Virus record (IMG/VR): IMGVR_UViG_3300020159_001521
Coordinates: 1-64,000 of that record
DNA: 64,000 nt
Source: a virus
Direction: 5' to 3' (one strand)
Made by a program: the position numbers and the translations under genes. Of this stretch, positions 11,101-20,132 are shown piece after piece. The notes below the pieces were generated by a model. It saw only the letters and a program-made list of their open reading frames with translations, was not told the DNA's origin and searched no databases. Each line of letters begins with the position of its first letter. Position 1 is the first letter of the stretch.

Positions 11101-11272
11101 CTGTAAGCTGTGTTAATTGCTTTTTAACCATAGCTGCTCCCATCTTGGCTTTCTTAACAGCTTTCTTAAAAGCACCACCATGTTTAGCCATAAACTCAGC
11201 TTCTGTACCATACTTAGCGTACAATTCAGCTTCAGATTTAACACCAGCAATTTTCAGAATGTCTTTTTTCAT
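8156..11272 (-). CDS. 1,038-residue modular virion protein with repeated double-Gly motifs
   Basis: The N-terminus has a Lys/Ala-rich helical region (KSEAELYAKYGTEAEF, then KKAVKKAKMG). Gln-rich disordered stretches follow (QQNQQPAQQSKQPK near residue 195). At least eight short punctuating motifs of the form xxGG[E/N/K]x are present (RAGGNV, MQIGGNL, YRKGGKA, MEDGGEV, LRAGGEV, MQMGGEL, LPDGGET, LKDGGTG). The C-terminal third is a longer Ala/Gln-rich helix ending in a basic tail (KKGGKRNGSIVKAIKGL). No enzyme domain is recognised. The double-Gly punctuation is shared with the adjacent 702-residue gene, so the two are probably related cargo-type virion proteins. It starts 22 bp downstream of the stop of that gene. 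Confidence 0.75.
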   Translation of the reverse strand: MKKDILKIAGVKSEAELYAKYGTEAEFMAKHGGAFKKAVKKAKMGAAMVKKQLTQLTDFANPPQAKVGDYIQGGVQQPMYQPVDIRGMYDNLDYMTSGKTNAMRAEEARLAQLAQQEETTEDSSGGMDAGQAMQLASMFMKRAGGNVPRYQGGGGVPSYMQFGPNLTTLDPITGQVTSNATGKVTQGQTQMLDAQFAQQNQQPAQQSKQPKSLATTAGGKLLDKGISLAGPLAKPLGQIVNAGRKVKQSIDQAAKARQAGNLASLTQQVSGLAPERVNRKYVRPEDNLVEPGVLNNPYGSGTNLLAKYGMQIGGNLTEIQNMYNPGDMYMDLGYEPLDDSNTVKQYRKGGKAAAGAMIGAIKAGAEQAGNAANIAGDVVSGIIDIGTENRMKRNQQILGQAAFQQGAQQLQQGQFNAFMEDGGEVGLKYLSHDWQPQVIAKFGEYDVNDLLAPPNDADMLRAGGEVRNIRSNYMGNDERLSMMQMGGELETYWGGDAETISYNPYLPDGGETIMFRGQSHDESDGQGRTGIGIKFGESPVEVERGEPAVKLKDGGTGEENLVVYGNMKIPSYGITELNDPKAKGKKFKTYVADLSKSEAKQNKIIDKNINLVNNIDGDNPFDMLKLASAKAMLTGADMKLKDISMKKQTAAGVQNAILDTAEEMGVESDALSKGKLKPIKNSDMAKFGAKMETAQFGFKANTPPWQYGDPLPFVQGPGYGVTPTPSVSQKKTSTSAKKTDTKKTSEKAPEREPRKELVRPIPIRNIRTIDRSYLTDIQNRPAPAFRVPVQPVAKESSLFDKAIDAYDTLYPYIKPAIRNPLDPGQLAGEMFALSSNQLEPVQAQTYQPMLEQVSAISLQDQLNEIQSQTNAAMRMAGGNPAAQAMIAAQASAAKNKVLGEQFRMNQAMSDEVRRRNIATLNDATLKNLAILDQQYTRQETAKSKTKAQAFEALSSIAEKIGKNKAETMSANVMANMYPNYTFGPKGRIFNTGVTKFNTGTVGDMTFDQFKAALTNDEKKEDKKGGKRNGSIVKAIKGL

Positions 11273-11294
11273 TATATATTTTTGAAAAGGTTTT

Positions 11295-13403
11295 TTAATT
11301 GTATTTGTCTAACCAACCACCGTTTTTCTTTTTCTCAATTAGTTCTTTTGCATATTTAGGAACAGCAAACCTTTCGTAGTCTTCTGGTTTGATGTATGTT
11401 GTATCTCCCTTCTGATTAGCAAATCCTATAAGAGCACTTGGTAGCCCACTTCCTGTTCCTGGAGAATACACAGGGCTCCCTTCATATATGTTTTGTTTTC
11501 TTTCTACAGGTTTGGGTTGTTCTGTTTTCTTAACAGGTTGTTCTTTCTTAGATTCAACTGTAGACTTACTAATAGGTTTAGAATTAGGTTTATTTATAGG
11601 TTTAGGTTTTGGCTTTGGTTTAGACTTAGAAACAACAGGAGGTGCAGTAGGAGGTGTTTTTAGTGGAACAGACTGTTTGTTTACTGTAGACAGTGCTCCT
11701 TGATTTTTCACATTGTTTTTAACATAATCGTCTGTAAACTTATTCCAAATTTTCTTAACACCACTTTCTAATTTATCATTTACATTTTGTAAAGATTTTC
11801 CTATATTAGTTTTACCTATAGCGTTGTTAATGTCACTTAGTTTAGAACCAACATTATCCCAAAAACCGCTTACTGGTTCATATTTTTCCCAAGGATCCAT
11901 TTCGGGATATTTATAGCTTGGTATTCTATAGTTTTTACCGCCTACAGTAACATTATCATATGATGTTGGTTTAACATCAGAAGTGTTATTTATAAGATTT
12001 TTATTTCGTGAAATAGATTGATCTACTGCTGAACTGTTTCTTGTACGAACTGCATCCCACAAAGCTTGAGTATAATCATATGTGTTTACAGAATCTAAAT
12101 AACTGTTTCCCATTTTTTTAAAATCACTCATTGGTATTTTTATTTTTTTACCACTTTGAGCAATAGGGTATTCTGTAACTGATTCACCATCAAACTCATA
12201 TTCTTCTCCAGGTTCCATATATTGTACATCTCCTGTATCAGAAATACCAATGAGAGGTTCGTACACTCCTTCCATGGTTATTTGGTTAGAACCTATTTCA
12301 ACAGGCTCTCCCCAGTTCTCTGGGTTCCAATAGCCCATGTCATCCTTCTTTATCTCTCCACCCTTTTCGTATTTCTTACCTCTAACAGCAGCATCCAATT
12401 GATCTTGAACATACATGTAAGGAGCAGAACGATATTGATAACTTTCTTTCGATAATGGTATAGCTGACGCACTGTAGAATTTATCTTGCTTAAGATGTTC
12501 TGGAACAGCTTTCAGTGATGTAGTTTTTCTTGGATATAGAAATCTATTCCTTGGAACTATATATTCATTAGGATTAACAGATTGTCTTTGTGCTTCCTTG
12601 AGAGCAACAACATCCTCATCAAACTTTACACTCTTCTTCCAAAAAGGAACTTTATATTCAGTGAGAAGCATATCCTCCCCTGTAACTAAACCAGGTCTTC
12701 CACCTGGTATATCAACACCTTTTAAATATTGAAATGCTTCGTCTAAGTCTTTAGTTGTCCAATCTCCCTTCTCATATACTTTTTTAGAAAGATCACTACT
12801 CTCATATCCCAAAACATTCTTACCAGGAACTTGTGCCCTGTATGTTCTGGTAGGATAGATAATGTCATCTACACCTTTAGCCATTTTAGCTCCTGCAAGA
12901 ATATTCACAGGATCTAAAATTAGGTCTGTAACAAAAGCCCCAGCTTTATTCTGAATACCCATTGCTTCAGAAGGTTTCTGATATTTACCAGATATAAGTT
13001 TAGTCAGAGCTTTTTGAGGAGCAGAAAGTACTTCTCCTACATTTTCAGCAAACTTTTGGTATTGTTCTGTTGTAGGTAAAATACCAATACCTAATTGAGC
13101 TTGTGGTATCTCACTTCCATCTTGACTTATGTTCTTTGGTTTCCAATCTAGTCCTTCTTGGTAGAATTTCATTTCTCCACCATCCTGTGCACTAGCTTTT
13201 GTCTTCTTAGCATAAGGACCATTGCTAGGAGCAGGGTTCTGCGTACGTGCGTACATGAATCCTACAGAACCAGGGAGAGATCCTCCTGTTTGCATTGTTC
13301 CACCCCATGCACCATTATAATTAAAGCCTTGGTCTGTTAAGCCATCCATTGTAGCTTCTATACCATTTTCAGCTTCTTTATATTTGTCTAACCACTTTTT
13401 CAT
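11295..13403 (-). CDS. 702-residue virion protein with WLDKY motif at both ends
   Basis: The protein opens with MKKWLDKYKEAENG and closes with KKNGGWLDKYN, so the same WLDKY pentapeptide brackets it. Double-Gly punctuation (MQTGGSL, AQDGGEM, YEKGGEI, KKNGGWL) matches that of the neighbouring 1,038-residue protein. The N-terminal 110 residues are Gly/Tyr/Trp-rich. The middle is mixed and probably folded, and residues about 590-640 are a Pro/Lys/Ser linker (KSKPKPKPKPINKPNSKPIS). No catalytic motif was recognised. It lies between an HNH endonuclease gene and the other giant virion genes, all on the same strand. Confidence 0.72.
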   Translation of the reverse strand: MKKWLDKYKEAENGIEATMDGLTDQGFNYNGAWGGTMQTGGSLPGSVGFMYARTQNPAPSNGPYAKKTKASAQDGGEMKFYQEGLDWKPKNISQDGSEIPQAQLGIGILPTTEQYQKFAENVGEVLSAPQKALTKLISGKYQKPSEAMGIQNKAGAFVTDLILDPVNILAGAKMAKGVDDIIYPTRTYRAQVPGKNVLGYESSDLSKKVYEKGDWTTKDLDEAFQYLKGVDIPGGRPGLVTGEDMLLTEYKVPFWKKSVKFDEDVVALKEAQRQSVNPNEYIVPRNRFLYPRKTTSLKAVPEHLKQDKFYSASAIPLSKESYQYRSAPYMYVQDQLDAAVRGKKYEKGGEIKKDDMGYWNPENWGEPVEIGSNQITMEGVYEPLIGISDTGDVQYMEPGEEYEFDGESVTEYPIAQSGKKIKIPMSDFKKMGNSYLDSVNTYDYTQALWDAVRTRNSSAVDQSISRNKNLINNTSDVKPTSYDNVTVGGKNYRIPSYKYPEMDPWEKYEPVSGFWDNVGSKLSDINNAIGKTNIGKSLQNVNDKLESGVKKIWNKFTDDYVKNNVKNQGALSTVNKQSVPLKTPPTAPPVVSKSKPKPKPKPINKPNSKPISKSTVESKKEQPVKKTEQPKPVERKQNIYEGSPVYSPGTGSGLPSALIGFANQKGDTTYIKPEDYERFAVPKYAKELIEKKKNGGWLDKYN

Positions 13404-13406
13404 TAC

Positions 13407-13955
13407 TTATACAATTACGTGATTCCATTTAAGATTCTTAACAATATCATAGACAAAATGATACTTTTTATTATACATCTTTGCTATCTTTGAAACAGAA
13501 AGATTGTTATACTTGTAAAGAATTTTTATTTTAGCAACCTCTTCTTCATTAGTTTTAGCCATAGGATTTTTTGAACCACTAATGCAATTGTTCCTCCCTT
13601 CTTTATGCATTTGTTGTGCATTATCTTTGCAAGTTCCCCATTTAAGATTTTCTAACTTATTATTCAACTTATTATTATCTAGATGCATGGAAACTTCTCC
13701 ATCTTTAGGCATTCTGTCAAAAGTCATTAACACAATTCTATTTATTCTAAAAGTCTTTAACTTTTTATCTTTGTATAAATTTACATGATAATACCCAGAA
13801 GGAGACAATATTGGTTTTAACGTTTCCTCTGGATATGTTCTAAAATATCCTTTGTGTTTTTCTACCCACACTTTACTAGCTAATCTTTTTACATTTCCTA
13901 AATTGCTAACTTGATAAAGTTCTTCATATCCAGGAACATTATTCCAAATTTCCAT
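13407..13955 (-). CDS. NUMOD4-HNH homing endonuclease
   Basis: 182 residues. Residues 2-25 (EIWNNVPGYEELYQVSNLGN) are a typical NUMOD4 DNA-binding motif. Residues 91-108 (HLDNNKLNNKLENLKWGT) carry the HNH signature with the usual NNxxxNLxW spacing and a downstream Asn. The last 50 residues look like a helix-turn-helix tail. Free-standing enzymes of this family cleave phage DNA at specific sites and spread their own gene. It is wedged between two virion genes with gaps of 3 and 6 bp and no promoter of its own was seen, so it is probably carried on the late transcript. It splits what would otherwise be a continuous virion block. Confidence 0.9.
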   Translation of the reverse strand: MEIWNNVPGYEELYQVSNLGNVKRLASKVWVEKHKGYFRTYPEETLKPILSPSGYYHVNLYKDKKLKTFRINRIVLMTFDRMPKDGEVSMHLDNNKLNNKLENLKWGTCKDNAQQMHKEGRNNCISGSKNPMAKTNEEEVAKIKILYKYNNLSVSKIAKMYNKKYHFVYDIVKNLKWNHVIV

Positions 13956-13961
13956 ACATTA

Positions 13962-14831
13962 TTATTTATAACTTATCATTGTACTTGTAACAACAAATTG
14001 ACTTACAATATGAATGTCTGACTTGTCATCTAATGTGTGACGAATTTTAAGGTCCTTGGCCATTATTGGAGATTTCTTAAAGGATCTCTTACCATAATCC
14101 ATATTAGCTTGATTAACTATTTTATCTATTGACATTGATTGACAGCTGTTTGTGAATAAAGGTACTGTCTTGCTCTTAATCAATGACCAGAATGTGTTGT
14201 ATTGATAGAAGTTGTCGCTCTTTGTAAATGTAATTGTTTTACTCTCATCATTATACAAAGGATACTTCATGTATTGGTTGAGGTTGTTCAATGGTTTAGG
14301 AACAAGCTCAAGCACTCCTGATGATTGCTGACCATTGTACAAGACTGCTTTATTGAAATAGTGTTGGTCTGTCTCCACCTTCTGATTGTCGTTAAATACA
14401 CCATCTGCACTTTGTATATATCTATACACCTTGCTATAGTCTTTTACATTCTGCAAGATTTCATCTTGGTATTTGTATGCAAAAGGATATTCAATAATGT
14501 ATGGATGAATACATCCATAGAACTTATTGTAAATAACTGGATTAGTAAGATGTCTCCAGAGAGATGCTGTGTTGGTGTCTTGAAACTGTATAGCTGCAAG
14601 TTCCTCCACTGTAGCTGTTCCTATTGGAATGTTTATCGATGTTGTGCAACATGTGTACAGAGACTTTATGACAATCACCTTTACATCATCATCCACACTG
14701 AAGGTGATGCCGCTTATTATATTTTCCTTAGACACATTAGTAGAAAGAACAACTCCTTTATCATCTAAGATTTCAAAAGGACCTGTTCTTCTACCAGCGC
14801 TTGTGAGTTTTATAATGATTGTCTTAGCCAT
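13962..14831 (-). CDS. virion protein with N-terminal TxxGPF module
   Basis: 289 residues. The first 75 residues (IIIKLTSAGRRTGPFEIL and onward, ending in a Cys-containing strand) match the N-terminal module of the next upstream gene, whose start reads VILTLTTAGADTGPFNLF. After the shared module comes an unrelated, aromatic-rich C-terminal domain of about 200 residues. The gene is in the tail/virion block, 13 bp after its paralogue. The shared module is probably an anchoring or oligomerisation domain and the C-termini different surface parts; this is inferred. Confidence 0.7.
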   Translation of the reverse strand: MAKTIIIKLTSAGRRTGPFEILDDKGVVLSTNVSKENIISGITFSVDDDVKVIVIKSLYTCCTTSINIPIGTATVEELAAIQFQDTNTASLWRHLTNPVIYNKFYGCIHPYIIEYPFAYKYQDEILQNVKDYSKVYRYIQSADGVFNDNQKVETDQHYFNKAVLYNGQQSSGVLELVPKPLNNLNQYMKYPLYNDESKTITFTKSDNFYQYNTFWSLIKSKTVPLFTNSCQSMSIDKIVNQANMDYGKRSFKKSPIMAKDLKIRHTLDDKSDIHIVSQFVVTSTMISYK

Positions 14832-14844
14832 CTACATTTTACAT

Positions 14845-15456
14845 TTAACAAGTTCCTTGATTATCACCATTAACAGTGAAATAGAAAGTTCTTGTATTCA
14901 CATTAGTTATCAAAAACCATGTACAACTTAGAGCTGAGAAAGCAGGACATGTTGTTATGTCTCTTGCACTCTGCCATGTGATTCCTGTATTACCATTTGT
15001 AGTAATCTTAACAGCAAGAGAAGAGTTTCTCTGTACATTCAACACTGCTCTTTGTACACAACCTGTATCGCTGAAAGCTGCACCTGTTGCTGTCCAACTT
15101 ATTCCTCCATCTTGTGAATAAGCAAATTTCAATGCTGGAAAAACTGATGCTGCTGGATCATGTCTTGCGTACAATATAATCTGAACCAAATCTTGAGAAG
15201 TGGTAGTGGAAGTGGTACTGGTGGTTATACCAGCAATTGGTAAGTCTACAAAATTAGTACACAAAATACTTGTTGACCTCACCCTAACAACTGTTGCTCC
15301 ATCAGGAACAACTGTTGATGTATATCCTGCTAAAAGAGCTGCTCTAGAAACTCCTGTTTGAAATGGTGTTACAAATCCGTCAGCGTTTGAAAACAAATTA
15401 AAAGGACCTGTATCAGCTCCTGCGGTGGTTAATGTTAATATTACTGTTTGTGGCAT
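14845..15456 (-). CDS. virion surface protein: TxxGPF module, Thr-rich linker, beta domain
   Basis: 203 residues. Residues 1-75 are the shared TxxGPF module, residues about 76-88 are a Thr/Ser linker (ITTSTTSTTTSQ), and the rest is a beta-rich domain with three Cys (SALSCTWFLITNVNTRTFYF near the end). The domain order suggests a decoration or fibre-like protein attached through the N-terminal module. It lies between the 1,554-residue tail protein, which also carries Thr-rich linkers, and the paralogous 289-residue gene. Confidence 0.7.
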   Translation of the reverse strand: MPQTVILTLTTAGADTGPFNLFSNADGFVTPFQTGVSRAALLAGYTSTVVPDGATVVRVRSTSILCTNFVDLPIAGITTSTTSTTTSQDLVQIILYARHDPAASVFPALKFAYSQDGGISWTATGAAFSDTGCVQRAVLNVQRNSSLAVKITTNGNTGITWQSARDITTCPAFSALSCTWFLITNVNTRTFYFTVNGDNQGTC

Positions 15457-15467
15457 ATTAGAAAGTT

Positions 15468-18400
15468 TTATGAAATTATAGCTATTTCAGCAGTTCCAGC
15501 AAGTGCACAATTTGCTAACACTGTAGTTGTACTAGTGGTGGTTGGTGGAACAAACGTTGCTGTTCCTACTAATCTACAATCTCCCACTCTAGCAGTTCCA
15601 GCAAGCGTACACACGGGTGTACGTGTAGTTGTGCTAGTTGTTGTGGTTGTAGGAACTTCTTGTACAGCAATTGCGTGTAAATCACATCCCTCATTCAATC
15701 CAGAATAGAAGAAGTTATTTTCAGCAATGTACCAGTTTGGAATGTAGCTATGGAAACTCACCCAACTGTTTGTGTTTAAGTTGAATGATAGAGTCCAAGA
15801 CTTATTACAAAAATACGTAGTATCAGTTAAATAAACAACATCACGAACAGTGGTGTAAAACAGACCTTCTGTAGGTAGTAGATACTGTGTCTCGATATAG
15901 AACTCATTTGTAGCAGCATCATATTTGATGTCGTTTCTCAGAGGAATATAATCAAGCTTAGTTATTATTATCCTTTCATACTTACTATCAAACACACCAT
16001 GTAATCCAACACCATTAAAATGGTTGTCGCTAGGAACATTTGGATAGTAGCGTAGTATTTCGAAAGCAAGATGGTCTGTAAAGAATCTGTTTAGTCCTGA
16101 ACCAAAGCCTGTCAAATCTTGTGCACTGTTTCCTGAAATAAGAAACACTTGTCCTCTCTTAGCATCAATTGTTAGCTGTCCTTGAGGAATCTTTAACAAC
16201 ATCTTGTTTTGACTTCCTACATAACCAAGGTCTGTTTCTGCGAAATCTACAGGAGGCGAGCTTCTGAACAGTGTATCGTTTCCTATGTATGCAGCTTGAG
16301 GATTGCTTGTGTCAATGGTCAACATTGTGTTGTACAACAAGCTCTTGTTCTCAAACCTAGCAAGCACAGCTCTGTTTTGTATACCATCCAGACTGGTCAG
16401 CTTACCATAGTTCTGTGGGAAATCAAAGAAGCTAATTGGTCTGTAAATCAACCAACTGTTTATTCTATTATCTGTAAAACTTTGTTGCCTATCAGAATAT
16501 ATTGCTCTGAAGGGGAAGTTTGTAAAGCATTGATTAGCATCCCAGTTTATAGGAAGATGTGTAAAGAAGTTCTCTTTGTTTTGCTTTGAATATGTTGTAT
16601 TGTAATAATACGTGTTATCAAATGCAATGCTAACGTTAGTTTCCTGGAACCAATCATCAGGAATACCTGTGCTTACGTGTGGGAAGAAATCACCATCCGT
16701 AGTGTTGAATGCTTGTCTAAGATCAACGTTTACACTAGACTCACAATAGAATGTAGGAATGCCATAAGCAAACATGTACATCTTTCCATCATAATATGTT
16801 CTTCCAGGATTTAAAGCAGGTGGAGCAGGAAGTTGACTATTAGGACAATCAAAACTGTGAGCTTTGATTGATATAACATTTCTAAGTGTTCTAGGACTAG
16901 GAACCCCATCATCAACAACATAATCATACAGAATAGATCTAGCTGAATGCCAGTATTCTGGATAGGCTACATTACCAATCTCATCATAAAATACATCACT
17001 GTCATCAGGAGCTCCCACTCTATTGTCAATAAAGAATGGAAGTTTTGTCTTGAATGAGAACTCGTTTATAAACGTATCTCCTCCAAAAACTGTAACAAGT
17101 GGATCTGATTGTGCATCAACATTTCTTTGGAACCCTGTTTCAATTGTATCGTAAGAATAAATTTGACCCCACTGGTTAGTGAATATGTTCTTGATTGATC
17201 CATAATAGCATACAGTGGATATGTCAAACAGTTTTTCTGCTTGAGAGCAATTTAATTCAGGAGTGGCTGTAGGAGCATTAGAAACTATATATCTTGTCTT
17301 ATCTTCAACAAGACTGTATCCTCCTGAAGAAACAAGACTTGGTGTTTGACTTGGATATGGTAGAGGAGTTACATCTTCGTTAGTCTTAAGATAGACAGAA
17401 GACTCTCTCTGGTAGTTGTTGATATTACTGTTGTCTCCTGCAGATTGAACGCCAGGAACAAGGTATTGTTTTATATCAAGAGGTCTTTGCTTAACTCCCA
17501 GTCCATTATCAATTGTAGACCAATAGTCATAGCTGGCTATAGAATTATACGAATACCCATAATTCCTTCTTGTGATGCCATTTATATAAATAGTGAGATA
17601 GGATTGATATGCAGCAAACATTGCTGTAGCATCAAAATTGGTGCTAATGTTTCCAATCCCTTCACTAGAATCAAGCGCATCTTGTTGTGCTTGTTTACTC
17701 AACAGTTTGTACAAAGCATTGTCTTGTACTTGTACAAAGTGAGCAGAACCTCCACCATATACAACATTCTCAAGCTTCAATACGTTCCCAAGGAACGGTT
17801 GACCAAAAGATGTTTCTGGAGAATTAAATACGTGTCTGTATTTAGATTCATCTGTAGAGAATGCAGAAAGTCTATCTGGGTAACAAAACTCATTTGGTGA
17901 ATCAGAAGAATCACCAGTTTTTATAATTGTATACCCACCAATTGTAAATGCTACAGTTGGTACTGTAGGGATTTGTACTTGTAATATTCTAGACTGACCA
18001 AAGAATAGTGTAACGTATTCAGTTGTTCCAGTGAGTGCATCTACATATCCAAATTTTGTAGTGACACCATCAGCGCTTACACGATATGTGTCATATTGTA
18101 GTGCTATAGGAGGAGCAGTGAATGTTCCAGAAACAGCAACAGGCTTAGTGAGAGAACATATCTGCAACACCTGTCCTGCATACATTGCAGCGCTAACTAA
18201 TGTGTTTGTGTAACAATCTGTATATTCATAGAATCCATCTGTAGCGCACGTAGCATTGAATGTGACACACTCTCTGTTGTATGCATTATTCTTCTCAAGA
18301 AGAAATGGATCCTCTCTAAGATCATTGTATGGATAGTTGGGGAAATAATAATCTGTTCCTTCTCTGTTGTATTTTCCTACGTTCCTAAGGATGCCCTTAG

Positions 18401-20132
18401 CAACAACTGATTTATTTGTAGCCCTGTCACCACGAACAATCTTAAATCCAACAATAGCGTCTTTTTGAGCTTGTGTCAAATCAGACAAAGCTACGAATTG
18501 TTCAATCTGTTGAGAATCAACAAGAACACCAATTGGAAATATAGACCTGTCTTGAATAGTGAGATTTGCATATCTACCACCTAACGATATTGTAGGAGTG
18601 CCACTTTCAAATATAGGGCTCACTCTTACATCAGGGAACTTATGATGTCTAATTGGTTGATTAGCTAAGTCTCCCCACACTTCAGCGTTACATGGATATA
18701 CATCTGTAGATTCCCAATATGCAAACTCTCCATGTTGATGAGGAGTGGCGTTTCCAATATTATCTCCTACACCTGGTCCAATAACAGATGCTGTATTGTA
18801 TATTTTCCAATACTTACTATATCCTGTTCCTCCAGCTGTATAATCTGGTTCTCCTACAAAATCAGGATTTGTACTAGGAACATCAGGTTGTATAAGTTCT
18901 GTAAAAGATATTTCTCTTCCAGGGATATGAAATCCATCTGTTTGTTTTCCGTTCTTCAATAAGAAGACAATCTCAAATGCGTACACCTCATCCCTCAGAT
19001 ATCCTCTGAGGTTGGTGGCATTTAGTTCATCTGAATAGTTCTCATTTGCAGGAAGCTTATAAGTTTGCCATTTAAGACCTATCTTATTAGCAATCTTCTG
19101 ATAGTTAACTCTATCTATAGATGTAAGATTGTCCCAAACGATTAAGTCTTGTACAGCAGTTAAATCTTGTGCAATGTCGTAATATGGGAACTTCTCAAAT
19201 ATATCGTTGATGCTCAGTTGAATCTGAGTTTGATTCTGACCGTTGTATGTTATCGTGTTTACAGAATCATCTATAAAATATGTACCAACAAGTTCGACAG
19301 ATGTAATTGCATTCACTGTCTTTATTACAGCCAGATTGTAATATTCAAAATATCCTGTTACGTCTAAGTTAGATATGTCAACTATAATAGACTTTCCTAC
19401 AGGATAGTTGAAATTTGGTGTAACTATCTGTAAGTCAGCAATTGGTGTTGGGTTTGTTACAGAGTAGTATGATGTGTATGCATCTCCTGCAACATCACAA
19501 TATTGAATAGCAAACTGATAAGTGCCAGCAATAAGATTACCACCACTTATAACATCTATCACTCTTAAGCTAGGAATGCTAAAGTTTGGTTGTACGTTAA
19601 GTTTATTGCAATCGATTGTAGATGTTGTAACATTGTCACATACATCTGTACCAGGTTGTATTGCATAAGGTAGATTGTTTAAATCAAGATATCTACGTGG
19701 ATTTAAACCATCTGTCCAATAAATCTCTGTACTACAATTTGTTATCTTGTGTACGGATTTATGAATTGGATAGTTGATATTAAAGTTGAGACAAGGAGCG
19801 TTGATGTATGTCCTATAGACACAATCATTACCATCCATATATCCAATCTCAGACGCACCAGTGTTTGGGTTTGTCAGAAAGAATATATGCTTGCTCTGCT
19901 CATTTATTAGATGAGTTCCTATTAAGTGATAGTTTTCTGGAAAGTTTAGACACAACTCATTACCTGGCTCATTCTGATAGTTAACAGAATTAGCATCATA
20001 GTTTTCCAAAGAAGCGTTCAGTGCATAGGAAAGCTTACCCTGAGCTATCTGATTAACAGATGAGTCCATGTCAAGCCCTATTCTACCTACTGCTTGTTCT
20101 AATCTAATATTACCCGTTTCTTCTCCAGCCAT
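15468..20132 (-). CDS. very large tail protein (muzzle/tail-tube-B-like candidate)
   Basis: 1,554 residues, beta-rich throughout, rich in Tyr, Asn and aromatic motifs, with an N-terminus (GNIRLEQAVGRIGLDMD) typical of long tail-barrel proteins. There is no transmembrane segment. In crAss-like podoviruses a protein of this size following the ring proteins forms the distal tail muzzle; that assignment is from size and position. The C-terminus has two Thr/Ser linkers (TTTTTSTTT, TTTSTTT) and three short repeats of the form CxLxGTA (CTLAGTA, CRLVGTA, CALAGTA). These may be the stub of a repeated adhesion-type module. It overlaps the upstream ring-protein gene by 23 bp. Confidence 0.75.
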   Translation of the reverse strand: MAGEETGNIRLEQAVGRIGLDMDSSVNQIAQGKLSYALNASLENYDANSVNYQNEPGNELCLNFPENYHLIGTHLINEQSKHIFFLTNPNTGASEIGYMDGNDCVYRTYINAPCLNFNINYPIHKSVHKITNCSTEIYWTDGLNPRRYLDLNNLPYAIQPGTDVCDNVTTSTIDCNKLNVQPNFSIPSLRVIDVISGGNLIAGTYQFAIQYCDVAGDAYTSYYSVTNPTPIADLQIVTPNFNYPVGKSIIVDISNLDVTGYFEYYNLAVIKTVNAITSVELVGTYFIDDSVNTITYNGQNQTQIQLSINDIFEKFPYYDIAQDLTAVQDLIVWDNLTSIDRVNYQKIANKIGLKWQTYKLPANENYSDELNATNLRGYLRDEVYAFEIVFLLKNGKQTDGFHIPGREISFTELIQPDVPSTNPDFVGEPDYTAGGTGYSKYWKIYNTASVIGPGVGDNIGNATPHQHGEFAYWESTDVYPCNAEVWGDLANQPIRHHKFPDVRVSPIFESGTPTISLGGRYANLTIQDRSIFPIGVLVDSQQIEQFVALSDLTQAQKDAIVGFKIVRGDRATNKSVVAKGILRNVGKYNREGTDYYFPNYPYNDLREDPFLLEKNNAYNRECVTFNATCATDGFYEYTDCYTNTLVSAAMYAGQVLQICSLTKPVAVSGTFTAPPIALQYDTYRVSADGVTTKFGYVDALTGTTEYVTLFFGQSRILQVQIPTVPTVAFTIGGYTIIKTGDSSDSPNEFCYPDRLSAFSTDESKYRHVFNSPETSFGQPFLGNVLKLENVVYGGGSAHFVQVQDNALYKLLSKQAQQDALDSSEGIGNISTNFDATAMFAAYQSYLTIYINGITRRNYGYSYNSIASYDYWSTIDNGLGVKQRPLDIKQYLVPGVQSAGDNSNINNYQRESSVYLKTNEDVTPLPYPSQTPSLVSSGGYSLVEDKTRYIVSNAPTATPELNCSQAEKLFDISTVCYYGSIKNIFTNQWGQIYSYDTIETGFQRNVDAQSDPLVTVFGGDTFINEFSFKTKLPFFIDNRVGAPDDSDVFYDEIGNVAYPEYWHSARSILYDYVVDDGVPSPRTLRNVISIKAHSFDCPNSQLPAPPALNPGRTYYDGKMYMFAYGIPTFYCESSVNVDLRQAFNTTDGDFFPHVSTGIPDDWFQETNVSIAFDNTYYYNTTYSKQNKENFFTHLPINWDANQCFTNFPFRAIYSDRQQSFTDNRINSWLIYRPISFFDFPQNYGKLTSLDGIQNRAVLARFENKSLLYNTMLTIDTSNPQAAYIGNDTLFRSSPPVDFAETDLGYVGSQNKMLLKIPQGQLTIDAKRGQVFLISGNSAQDLTGFGSGLNRFFTDHLAFEILRYYPNVPSDNHFNGVGLHGVFDSKYERIIITKLDYIPLRNDIKYDAATNEFYIETQYLLPTEGLFYTTVRDVVYLTDTTYFCNKSWTLSFNLNTNSWVSFHSYIPNWYIAENNFFYSGLNEGCDLHAIAVQEVPTTTTTSTTTRTPVCTLAGTARVGDCRLVGTATFVPPTTTSTTTVLANCALAGTAEIAIIS

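Noticed and set aside
15184-15660. CRISPR-like repeat array
   Set aside because: The repeats are coding Thr/Ser tracts with no spacer-sized units.
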